From the NCBI GenBank assembly GCA_013213875.1, contig JABSSV010000015.1, positions 1 through 8,349 on the forward strand: a stretch of DNA of 8,349 nt. Direction: 5' to 3'. Under the pieces are notes generated by a model, which saw nothing but the letters and a program-made list of their open reading frames with translations, was not told the origin of the DNA and did not search any database. Source of the stretch: Lysobacterales bacterium (GTDB taxonomy: Bacteria > Pseudomonadota > Gammaproteobacteria > Xanthomonadales > SZUA-36). This document shows positions 1-6,952 of this stretch, piece after piece. Each line of letters begins with the position of its first letter. Position 1 is the first letter of the stretch. Position numbers and translations under genes: made by a program.

Positions 1-31
1 GTCGGGGCTGCGGCTTGGGTCACGAGCCGTG

Positions 32-37
32 TATACT
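32..37 (+). promoter_or_regulatory. Possible -10 element upstream of the P450 gene
   Basis: TATACT matches five of the six bases of the sigma-70 -10 consensus and lies about 90 bases before the P450 start. No convincing -35 hexamer sits 16-18 bases upstream. TTGGGT at 15-20 is too close, with an 11-base spacer. The same hexamer recurs upstream of the S9 peptidase gene. If it is used, the P450 and ligase transcript would have a leader of about 80 bases. This is motif matching only. Confidence 0.25.
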
Positions 38-124
38 CCGCGTTGACCCAGACGGCGCCACGCCGGACAAGACAGCACGCTTCATGACCTTCCAGAAACC
101 TGCCCTGAGGCCAGCGCGCCTGCC

Positions 125-1411
125 ATGAACGCACCCGGTCCAAAAGAGGCGCTAGCTCTCGACTGTGACGCTGAGACTTTCGAGCTCATTCATCAGCTGG
201 AAGCATGCTATGGGCCCGTGGTGCGCATTGAGGCCAGTAACCATGAGCGGCCCGTCTGGTTGCTCAGTGATCCGGATGATATCCGCCGAATTTTGGTGAA
301 TCAGCACCGTAATTACGTCAAAGGCGTTGGCTTTGAGCGCGTAGAGATGTTGCTCGGCAACGGCATTATCGTCAGTGACGGCGCCTTCTGGCGGCGGCAG
401 CGCACCATGATTCAGCCAGCTTTCAGCCGCGGCAACATGCCCCGCTATTTCGACATGATTAAGGCCGTTACGCTGCGCCTGCGAGAGCAATGGCGCGCGC
501 TGGCAGCAAGCGGCGAGCCTCTGGACATCACGACCTGTATGAGCGAGTACGCGTTGGAAATCATCCTGCGCGCCATTTTCAGTAACGATATGGAGCGCTT
601 TTTTGGGGCCGAGGAGGACCATCCTTTTGCCTTCCTCACGGAAGACCCGACCCGGAACCTGATGGTGGCCATGAAGTTCCGGCAGTTGCTCAAACGGGTT
701 CGTGCGCTCATCGCCCACCGGCGGGAAACGGGTGAGCGTCCTTTCGATCTCTTGTCCATGATGATGGATGCGCGGGCCAGTCGTACCCAGGAGGCCATGA
801 GCGACCGGGAACTGGTCGACGAGGTGGCGACCATGATCATAGCCGGTCATGAAACCTCTGCGGGAACGCTGAACTGGGCCTGGTATCTGATGTCCTCGCA
901 TGCGGAATCGCGCCGGCTTCTGCGCGCGGAATCGGAGCGCGTGTGTCCCGACGGGGATCTGCACTATGAACAGCTGAGCGAACTGACCTACACCCAGCAG
1001 GTTCTGGATGAAACCCTGCGCCTGTATCCGCCCGTGTGGCTGTTCACGCGCCGCGCCCTGGCCGATGACGAGATTGGTGGATTCTCCGTGGCAGCCGGCG
1101 ACAATCTGTTTTTCTCACCCTATCTGGTACAGCATTTACCGCGCTTCTGGGACGCACCCGAAGCGTTCAAGCCGGAGCGTTTTAGCCCTGATGCACAAGC
1201 GCCGATGCAGGCCTTCTTTCCCTTTTCCCAGGGGCCACGCCGCTGTATCGGGGAGTTCTTTTCCTACGTGGAAATGAAGACCCATCTGGCATTAATGAGC
1301 CGGGAATTTCGACTGCGACATATCGATGATCAACCGGTCAGGCTTGAGCCGGCGATCAATTTGCGTACGCTGCACTCTATCAACATGACCATTGAGGCCC
1401 TCGACCCATGA
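125..1411 (+). CDS. Cytochrome P450 (soluble, bacterial class)
   Basis: A heme-thiolate monooxygenase of 428 aa, likely hydroxylating a hydrophobic substrate and needing ferredoxin/reductase partners that are not in this window. All P450 landmarks are visible: helix C WRRQR at 89-93, I-helix oxygen-activation motif AGHETS at 240-245, ExxR as ETLR at 296-299, PERF at 350-353, and the heme loop FSQGPRRCIG at 367-376 with Cys374 as the iron ligand. There is no N-terminal membrane anchor, so it should be cytosolic. The ATG at 125 is the first possible start after an in-frame TGA at 44-46; a GAGG at 107-110 is a rather distant ribosome binding site. The stop overlaps the ligase start by ATGA, which suggests fatty acyl chains, free or carrier-bound, as substrate; that is inference from context. 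The stretch from helix C to helix I is short compared with P450 BM3. The P450 assignment is secure, the substrate is not. Confidence 0.96.
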   Translation: MNAPGPKEALALDCDAETFELIHQLEACYGPVVRIEASNHERPVWLLSDPDDIRRILVNQHRNYVKGVGFERVEMLLGNGIIVSDGAFWRRQRTMIQPAFSRGNMPRYFDMIKAVTLRLREQWRALAASGEPLDITTCMSEYALEIILRAIFSNDMERFFGAEEDHPFAFLTEDPTRNLMVAMKFRQLLKRVRALIAHRRETGERPFDLLSMMMDARASRTQEAMSDRELVDEVATMIIAGHETSAGTLNWAWYLMSSHAESRRLLRAESERVCPDGDLHYEQLSELTYTQQVLDETLRLYPPVWLFTRRALADDEIGGFSVAAGDNLFFSPYLVQHLPRFWDAPEAFKPERFSPDAQAPMQAFFPFSQGPRRCIGEFFSYVEMKTHLALMSREFRLRHIDDQPVRLEPAINLRTLHSINMTIEALDP

Positions 1412-3375
1412 TTGCACCCGAACAGACGCTGGCGGATCTTCTCGATGCAGCAGCACAGGCTGACCGCGGTGCGCTGACCTTTATCGAGGGCGAACGGGAC
1501 GAACTGACCCTGAGCTATGGCCAGCTCCTGCGCCGGGCGTTCGGTATCCTTTGGCATTTCCAGCAGCGTGGCCTGCAGCCGGGTGACGCGGTCATCCTGT
1601 TCACGAACAGCAATGAGCAGTTCGTCGATGCTTTCTGGGCCTGTCAACTGGGTGGTCTGGTACCGGTGCCGGTCACGGTGGGTATCAGTGACGACCATCG
1701 ACGCAAGCTGCTGAAGATTTTCTCTGCCCTGGAACGGCCTTGCCTCTACACGGAGCAGGCTCTGCTGTCGCGCATGGCGTCATTTTTGACGGAGGCAGGA
1801 CAGCAGGCGCTGGCCCAGCGCTTGAGCGAGGCGGCCCTGGTGGTTGACGAGCTTGCCGATATTTCCCAGGCGGGCACGCGCCATGTTGGCACACCAGACG
1901 ACCGGGCGTTCATCCAGTTCTCATCCGGTTCGACCAGTGATCCCAAGGGCGTGGTACTGACCCATCGCAATGTGCTGACTAATATCCGGGCGATCGCTGA
2001 GGGCTATGGGCAACGGCAGGATGACGTCGCTCTGAGCTGGATGCCATTGACTCACGACATGGGGCTCATTGGCTTCCACCTGGCCATGGTGGCCTATCAA
2101 CAACAGCACCATATTATGGATACGCGTCTGTTCGTGCGCCGCCCCCTGCTGTGGCTGGAAAAGGCGGCGGAAAAGCGCGCGACGCTGCTGTGTTCGCCCA
2201 ACTTTGGCTACAAGCACGTGTTGAAACTGTTTGAGTCACGGGGTCTGGAGGGTGTTGATCTTTCCGCCGTGCGGCTGATCTTCAACGGAGCAGAGCCGAT
2301 TTCTGCCAGTCTATGTCGCCAGTTCCATCGTGCCATGGCCCCGCTGGGCCTGGCAGCAAACAGCATGTTTCCGGTCTACGGGCTGGCTGAAGCATCGCTG
2401 GGGGTGACCTTCCCGGAGCCGGGCGCGGCGCTCTCCAGCGTTGAGATTCAGCGCCACTCTCTGCGCGTTGGTGCCAGTTGGGAAGCAGCGAAGCCGAATG
2501 CTGCCGATGCGGTCGAATTTGTGTGTCTGGGTCGTCCCATTCGAGATTGTGAGCTGCGCATTGTGGATCATGAGGATCAGGCCCTGGCCAGTGGCCTGGT
2601 TGGGCATGTGCAGATACGCGGTGGCAATGTTACGGCCGGTTACCATGGCGACCAGCCGCCCGCGGCCAGCGTATTCACCGCTGACGGCTGGTTGCGTACC
2701 GGCGATCTGGGCTTTGATCATGCCGGCGAACTGGTGATCACCGGCCGGGACAAGGACATTATTTTCGTCAACGGGCAGAACTACTATCCGCACGACATCG
2801 AAAATGTGGCCGTGATGCTGGAGGAGTTGGAGCTGGGCAAGGTGGCCGCCGCCGGCGTGAGCCGCGCTCAGGAGGGCACCGATGAGCTGCTGCTGTTTGT
2901 GCTCTATCGGGACGCACCGGAAGCCTTCCCGGACTTGGCGCGCCGTCTGCGCGGTCTGGTGAACGAGCAGACCGGTCTGGAGGTGGCCCAGGTATTACCG
3001 GTAGCGAGAATTCCCAAGACCACCAGCGGCAAGCTGCAGCGCCACAAACTGGCGGAAGACTATCTTAACGGCGCCTTCGCGGACTTTCTGGCCCAGCAGG
3101 CAGCGTTGAACGGTGCCAGCGAGCATGGGGCCGCCGACGCTGCGACCCTGGAAGAGACCTTACGCACGATTTGTAACAGCGTGGTGGTAGACCGGGCCGT
3201 GGGCCTGGATGACAACCTGTTTGAAATCGGTATCAGTTCTCTGGCGCTGGCGCAGATTCACGCGCGTCTTGAGGAACTCTATCCCGGCGCCGTCGATATT
3301 GCCGATGTGTTTGATTATCCCAGCATCCGCGAGTTGGCCGCCTTCATGCAGTCCGGGCCGGGGGCGGAGGACTGA
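1408..3375 (+). CDS. Fatty acyl-AMP ligase fused to a C-terminal acyl carrier domain
   Basis: A 655-aa enzyme that should adenylate a carboxylic acid, probably a fatty acid, and transfer it to the phosphopantetheine arm of its own carrier domain. The adenylating domain covers about residues 1-550: P-loop FSSGSTSDPKG at 171-181, WMPLTHDMGL at 211-220, NGAEPI at 293-298, YGLAE at 324-328, TGDLG at 431-435, GRDKD at 446-450, and the C-terminal catalytic lysine in PKTTSGK (Lys542). HDMGLIG, NYYPHDIE, and about 45 residues between YGLAE and CLGRP resemble fatty acyl-AMP ligases, with their characteristic insertion, more than acyl-CoA synthetases. A carrier domain follows at about 578-648, with FEIGISSL at 605-612; Ser611 is the predicted attachment site. 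The residue before it is Ser, not the usual Asp or His. The ATG sits inside the P450 stop (ATGA), 10 bases after GAGG, and an in-frame TGA at 1393 excludes earlier starts. Chain length and product fate are unknown. Confidence 0.93.
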   Translation: MIAPEQTLADLLDAAAQADRGALTFIEGERDELTLSYGQLLRRAFGILWHFQQRGLQPGDAVILFTNSNEQFVDAFWACQLGGLVPVPVTVGISDDHRRKLLKIFSALERPCLYTEQALLSRMASFLTEAGQQALAQRLSEAALVVDELADISQAGTRHVGTPDDRAFIQFSSGSTSDPKGVVLTHRNVLTNIRAIAEGYGQRQDDVALSWMPLTHDMGLIGFHLAMVAYQQQHHIMDTRLFVRRPLLWLEKAAEKRATLLCSPNFGYKHVLKLFESRGLEGVDLSAVRLIFNGAEPISASLCRQFHRAMAPLGLAANSMFPVYGLAEASLGVTFPEPGAALSSVEIQRHSLRVGASWEAAKPNAADAVEFVCLGRPIRDCELRIVDHEDQALASGLVGHVQIRGGNVTAGYHGDQPPAASVFTADGWLRTGDLGFDHAGELVITGRDKDIIFVNGQNYYPHDIENVAVMLEELELGKVAAAGVSRAQEGTDELLLFVLYRDAPEAFPDLARRLRGLVNEQTGLEVAQVLPVARIPKTTSGKLQRHKLAEDYLNGAFADFLAQQAALNGASEHGAADAATLEETLRTICNSVVVDRAVGLDDNLFEIGISSLALAQIHARLEELYPGAVDIADVFDYPSIRELAAFMQSGPGAED

Positions 3376-3402
3376 AGCTGGGGTCCGCTAACGAGGCTGG
3401 TC

Positions 3403-3408
3403 TATACT
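3403..3408 (+). promoter_or_regulatory. Possible -10 element upstream of the S9 peptidase gene
   Basis: TATACT, five of six bases of the -10 consensus, lies in the 59-base gap between the ligase stop and the peptidase start, 26 bases before the ATG. No clear -35 is visible at the right distance. Its presence suggests that the peptidase and antiporter genes can be transcribed apart from the P450 and ligase pair. No terminator-like hairpin with a T-run is seen in this gap, so read-through is also possible. Confidence 0.3.
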
Positions 3409-3434
3409 GGCCGCTGTTTCCATGAAGACCGAAT

Positions 3435-5678
3435 ATGACTCCTATTGCCAAATCTTTGCGGCGCCTGCCGATCCTGGTCTGTGGGCTGCTGAGTGTGCCT
3501 GCCATGGCTTCTGACCTTACTGCGGAACGGCTGGAGGCCAGTCCCGGCCTGAGTGGACCGGCGGCCCGTGGCGTGCAGGTGGCACCCGATGGCAGTCGTG
3601 TCACTTTCCTGCAGGGCCGCGCTGATGATCAGCTGCAATTGGACCTTTGGGAATACCACCTGGCGGACGGGGAGCGGCGCTTGCTGGTAGATTCCACGGC
3701 GCTTTTGGCCGGTCCCGAGGAACTGGATGAGGTGGAGCTGGCGCGTCGGGAACGGCAGCGCAATTTTAATCGCGGCATCGTGGAATACCGCTTCTCACCG
3801 GACGGTAAGGCGCTGCTGTTTCCCCTCGGTGGGGATCTGCATTATCTGCCGCTGGGCGGTGATCCCCGGCAACTGACTGCAACCCCGAGTACGGAGACCG
3901 ATGCCCGCATCTCGCCAGCGGGGGGCTTTGTTTCCTTCGTGCGCGAACAGAATCTCTATCTGCTGAATCTCGCCAGTGGCGAAGAGCGCGCGGTCACCAC
4001 GGATGGCGGCGGTGTCATTTCCAATGGCATGGCCGAGTTTGTGGCCCAGGAAGAAATGTATCGCAACACCGGTTACTGGTGGTCTGATGATGACCGCTAT
4101 GTGGCTTATGCCCGTGTCGATGACAGCGAGGTCACGCTGGTTGATCGCTATGAAATCGGTGCCGATGGGGTCACCAGCATCGAGCAGCGCTATCCCTTTG
4201 CTGGCGAACGCAACGCGACCGTACAGCTGTTTGTCTATGACCTGAGCACGGGCGAGCGGCATGAGATTCCCTGGCAAACTGAGGGTTTCGAATATCTGGT
4301 GCGGGTGCAGTTCGCGCCCGATGGCACCCTGGCTCTGCAACGCCAGGACCGTGCTCAGCAGCGCCTGGAACTGGTGCTGGCGGACGCTCGGGGCACCGAG
4401 CTGACCACAGTGCTCGAAGAGCGTGCGCCGACCTGGCTGAATTTACACAGTGACCTGACCTTTTTTGCGGACGCTCAGCGCTTCCTGTGGACCTCCGAGC
4501 GTGACGGGTTTCGCCACCTGTACCTCTACCAGCGCGATGGCACACTGCTCAAGCAATTAACCCGCGGTGATTGGCCGCTGGCACCCACGGGACGCTCCGG
4601 CGGCGCCGTGCGCGCCCTGGACGAAGCCCGTAATGAGGTCTGGTTTCTGGCCAGTCCGGAAACGCCGCTGGAAATGCATTTAATGCGCCTGTCCCTGGAG
4701 GGCGGTGAACCGGTACAGCTGACTCCAAAGGGCGGCTGGCATGGTGCCCAGGTGTCTCCCGACGGGGCTTTCTTTGTTGACAGTGGTCAGTCCCCGGAGC
4801 GCCCGCCCTATACGGCGGTCATGGATCGCGCAGGTCAGCGTCTGGCCTGGATTCTGGAGAACCCGCTGGATGCCACCCATCCCTATCATGAATACCTGGC
4901 GGACCATCTGCCCTCGGAGTTTGGCCAGTTGCCCGGTGCCGACGGGACCGCGCTCTTCTATGAGCTGATTCGCCCGGCTGGTTTTGACCCGCAGCAGGTC
5001 TATCCGGCCATCGTGTATGTCTATGGTGGACCCCATGGGGCCATGGTGGAGCGTAATTGGAGCGTGGATTTTCGGCAGCTGCTGGCGCGCGAGGGTTACG
5101 TGGTGCTGACCGTCGATAATCGGGGCACCGGTGGCCGGGGAACGGCTTTTGATGATCCGATCTATCGACGCATGGGCTTCCCGGAAGTGGATGATCAGGT
5201 GGCCGGCGCCCGTTGGCTGGGCGCCCAACCCTGGGTAGATGCGCAACGCATCGGAGTTTACGGCTGGTCCTACGGCGGCTATATGACGCTGCTGTGTATG
5301 TTCAAGGCGCCGGAGGTATTTGCAGCCGGTTCCGCCGGGGCACCGGTGACAGAGTGGGGCCTGTACGACACCCACTACACGGAGCGCTACATGGGGGATC
5401 CGGCCGTTGGGGATGCTTACAGCGCCTCCAGTCCCAACAGCTGGGTCGAAGGCCTGGAGGGCCCCCTGCTGCTCATACACGGCATGGCGGATGACAACGT
5501 GTTCTTCGATCACAGTGTGAAGCTCATGGCGGCGCTGCAACAGGCTGGCAAGCCGTTTGAACTGATGACCTACCCCGGCAAGCGCCATCGCATCACCGGC
5601 GAAGCGGAGCGGGTGCATCTCAATCGTCTGCAGCTGGACTTCTTCCGTCGTCATCTGACGGCGCCGGTTAGCCCCTAG
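3435..5678 (+). CDS. Exported dipeptidyl peptidase IV-like S9 serine peptidase
   Basis: A 747-aa prolyl-oligopeptidase-family enzyme expected to remove N-terminal dipeptides from peptides in the periplasm or outside the cell. Residues 1-25 form a signal peptide (Arg9-Arg10, hydrophobic core, AMA cleavage site before Ser26). The N-terminal beta-propeller spans about 45-500. It contains SNGMAEFVAQEEMYR at 196-210, where Glu206 and Glu207 match the double-Glu motif that anchors the substrate N-terminus in DPP IV. The alpha/beta-hydrolase domain has YGGP at 530-533 (Tyr530 as the oxyanion residue), nucleophile Ser612 in GWSYGG, Asp686 in HGMADDN, and His718 in GKRHRI. The full catalytic set supports an active S9B enzyme of normal length. 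One small oddity is Arg after the catalytic His, where Gly is usual. An in-frame TGA at 3423 rules out an earlier start; the ribosome binding site is weak (GAAG at 3424-3427). The antiporter gene follows after 13 bases. Confidence 0.95.
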   Translation: MTPIAKSLRRLPILVCGLLSVPAMASDLTAERLEASPGLSGPAARGVQVAPDGSRVTFLQGRADDQLQLDLWEYHLADGERRLLVDSTALLAGPEELDEVELARRERQRNFNRGIVEYRFSPDGKALLFPLGGDLHYLPLGGDPRQLTATPSTETDARISPAGGFVSFVREQNLYLLNLASGEERAVTTDGGGVISNGMAEFVAQEEMYRNTGYWWSDDDRYVAYARVDDSEVTLVDRYEIGADGVTSIEQRYPFAGERNATVQLFVYDLSTGERHEIPWQTEGFEYLVRVQFAPDGTLALQRQDRAQQRLELVLADARGTELTTVLEERAPTWLNLHSDLTFFADAQRFLWTSERDGFRHLYLYQRDGTLLKQLTRGDWPLAPTGRSGGAVRALDEARNEVWFLASPETPLEMHLMRLSLEGGEPVQLTPKGGWHGAQVSPDGAFFVDSGQSPERPPYTAVMDRAGQRLAWILENPLDATHPYHEYLADHLPSEFGQLPGADGTALFYELIRPAGFDPQQVYPAIVYVYGGPHGAMVERNWSVDFRQLLAREGYVVLTVDNRGTGGRGTAFDDPIYRRMGFPEVDDQVAGARWLGAQPWVDAQRIGVYGWSYGGYMTLLCMFKAPEVFAAGSAGAPVTEWGLYDTHYTERYMGDPAVGDAYSASSPNSWVEGLEGPLLLIHGMADDNVFFDHSVKLMAALQQAGKPFELMTYPGKRHRITGEAERVHLNRLQLDFFRRHLTAPVSP

Positions 5679-5680
5679 CG

Positions 5681-5685
5681 AGGAG
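5681..5685 (+). promoter_or_regulatory. Strong ribosome binding site deciding the GTG start of the antiporter
   Basis: AGGAG lies six bases before GTG at 5692 and just after the peptidase stop codon. The next in-frame ATG (codon 34) would remove the first membrane segment. The spacing and motif make GTG the start and suggest that ribosomes load well on this gene within a shared transcript. Confidence 0.85.
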
Positions 5686-5691
5686 CCTGCC

Positions 5692-6936
5692 GTGGATCTG
5701 CCACATATCGTCACGGTCCTGATCGTTCTGACCGCAGTGTTCGCCTATATCAACGCGCGCTTTCTCAAGCTGCCGTTCACGATCGGGCTGATGCTGATCT
5801 CCATCGTGCTGTCCATGCTGGTCATGGCCCTGGGTGCCTATGATCCTGCCTTGTTGCGCTATGAGCAGCAGCTGGTGCAGTCCATCGATTTCCATGAGTT
5901 GCTTATGGATGGCATGCTCAGCCTGTTGCTCTTTGCCGGCGCTCTGCATGTGGATTTCGGCAAGCTGCGAGCCTATGCTGCCCCCATTCTGGCGTTTGCC
6001 ACACTCGGCGTGATCACCTCTACGGTGCTGGTGGCCTGTGGTTTCTGGCTCATTTTGCAGTGGGTCGGCGTACCCTTGGATTTTATCTACTGCTTGCTGT
6101 TTGGCGCTCTGATTTCACCGACTGATCCCATCGCAGCGCTGGGCATTCTGAAGAAACTGGGGGTGCCCAAGAAGCTGGAGATCAAAATTGTTGGTGAAAG
6201 CCTGTTCAACGACGGTATCGCCGTGGTGGTCTTTCTGAGTCTGTATCAGATCGCCCAGCTGGGCCTGGGGCAGGTGTCTTTCGAGTCCGTCAGCCTATTG
6301 CTGCTGGAGGAAGTGGGCGGCGGCATCCTGCTGGGCCTCGCGCTGGGATCAGTGGGCTACTACATGCTCGGCTCCATTGATGACTATGAGGCGGAGATTC
6401 TAATTACGCTGGCCCTGGTGGTGGGCGGCTATGGTCTGGCGAGCCTGCTGCACTTCTCTGGCCCGCTGGCCATGGTGGTGGTGGGTTTGATGGTCGGCAA
6501 CGAACATTTCCGTCGTGGCACCATGACGGAAGAAACCAGCCTCTATATCGATCGATTCTGGGAGATCATCGATGTACTGCTCAACGCGCTACTGTTTGTG
6601 CTCATCGGTCTGGAGATCGTGGTGCTGCCCTTCAACCAGACCTTCCTGCTGCTCGGCCTGCTGGCCATTCCGCTGGTGCTGCTATGTCGGGTGCTGAGTC
6701 TGGCTCTACCCGTAGCGGTGTTTCGCAGACCGCTGGAATTTGAACCTCACACCACCACCATCATGACCTGGGGTGGCTTGCGGGGTGGGATTTCCATTGC
6801 ACTGGCCCTGTCGCTGGCGGCCGATATGCCCCGGGATCTGCTGATTGGCGTCACCTACGCGGTGGTGGCTTTCTCCATCATTGTGCAGGGCCTGACCATC
6901 GAGCCGCTGCTGCGGCGGTTGCGGCGTGATTCTTGA
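5692..6936 (+). CDS. CPA1-family Na+/H+ (cation/proton) antiporter, NhaP-like
   Basis: A 414-aa inner-membrane antiporter that should exchange cytoplasmic Na+ (possibly K+) for protons in pH and salt homeostasis. About 12-13 hydrophobic segments fill the chain, from residues 4-20 through to about 382-402. CPA1 signatures are present: SPTDPIAAL at 142-150 in the unwound helix region, GESLFNDG at 168-175 with the Asn173-Asp174 ion-binding pair typical of electroneutral CPA1 members, FWEIIDVLLNALLFVLIGL at 289-307, and the Arg-containing GGLRGGISIALALS at 361-374. The chain ends soon after the last membrane segment, so there is no cytoplasmic regulatory or TrkA-type domain. Translation begins at GTG behind a strong AGGAG. 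The 13-base gap to the peptidase implies cotranscription, although no functional link is obvious. Family assignment is firm; ion preference cannot be read from the sequence. Confidence 0.94.
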   Translation: MDLPHIVTVLIVLTAVFAYINARFLKLPFTIGLMLISIVLSMLVMALGAYDPALLRYEQQLVQSIDFHELLMDGMLSLLLFAGALHVDFGKLRAYAAPILAFATLGVITSTVLVACGFWLILQWVGVPLDFIYCLLFGALISPTDPIAALGILKKLGVPKKLEIKIVGESLFNDGIAVVVFLSLYQIAQLGLGQVSFESVSLLLLEEVGGGILLGLALGSVGYYMLGSIDDYEAEILITLALVVGGYGLASLLHFSGPLAMVVVGLMVGNEHFRRGTMTEETSLYIDRFWEIIDVLLNALLFVLIGLEIVVLPFNQTFLLLGLLAIPLVLLCRVLSLALPVAVFRRPLEFEPHTTTIMTWGGLRGGISIALALSLAADMPRDLLIGVTYAVVAFSIIVQGLTIEPLLRRLRRDS

Positions 6937-6952
6937 TTCGCAGGCAGAGGCG

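Noticed and set aside
152..964. Long open frame on the minus strand opposite the P450 gene
   Set aside because: It is antisense to a gene with complete P450 motifs. Its translation shows no recognisable domain, and GC-rich coding DNA commonly leaves long open antisense frames.
125..1411. P450 as a fatty-acid peroxygenase/decarboxylase (OleT/CYP152 type)
   Set aside because: CYP152 enzymes lack the acid/alcohol pair in the I helix. This protein has the normal AGHETS motif and so is a conventional monooxygenase.
1408..3375. Ligase as an ordinary acyl-CoA synthetase or an NRPS initiation module
   Set aside because: FAAL-like segments (HDMGLIG, NYYPHDIE, the long stretch after YGLAE) and the fused carrier argue against a CoA ligase. 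No condensation domain is present, and the adenylation motifs are not amino-acid-activating in style.
4680..5714. 344-codon open frame on the minus strand opposite the S9 peptidase
   Set aside because: It lies over the catalytic domain of a convincing peptidase, has no recognisable motif, and is explained by codon bias of the + strand gene.
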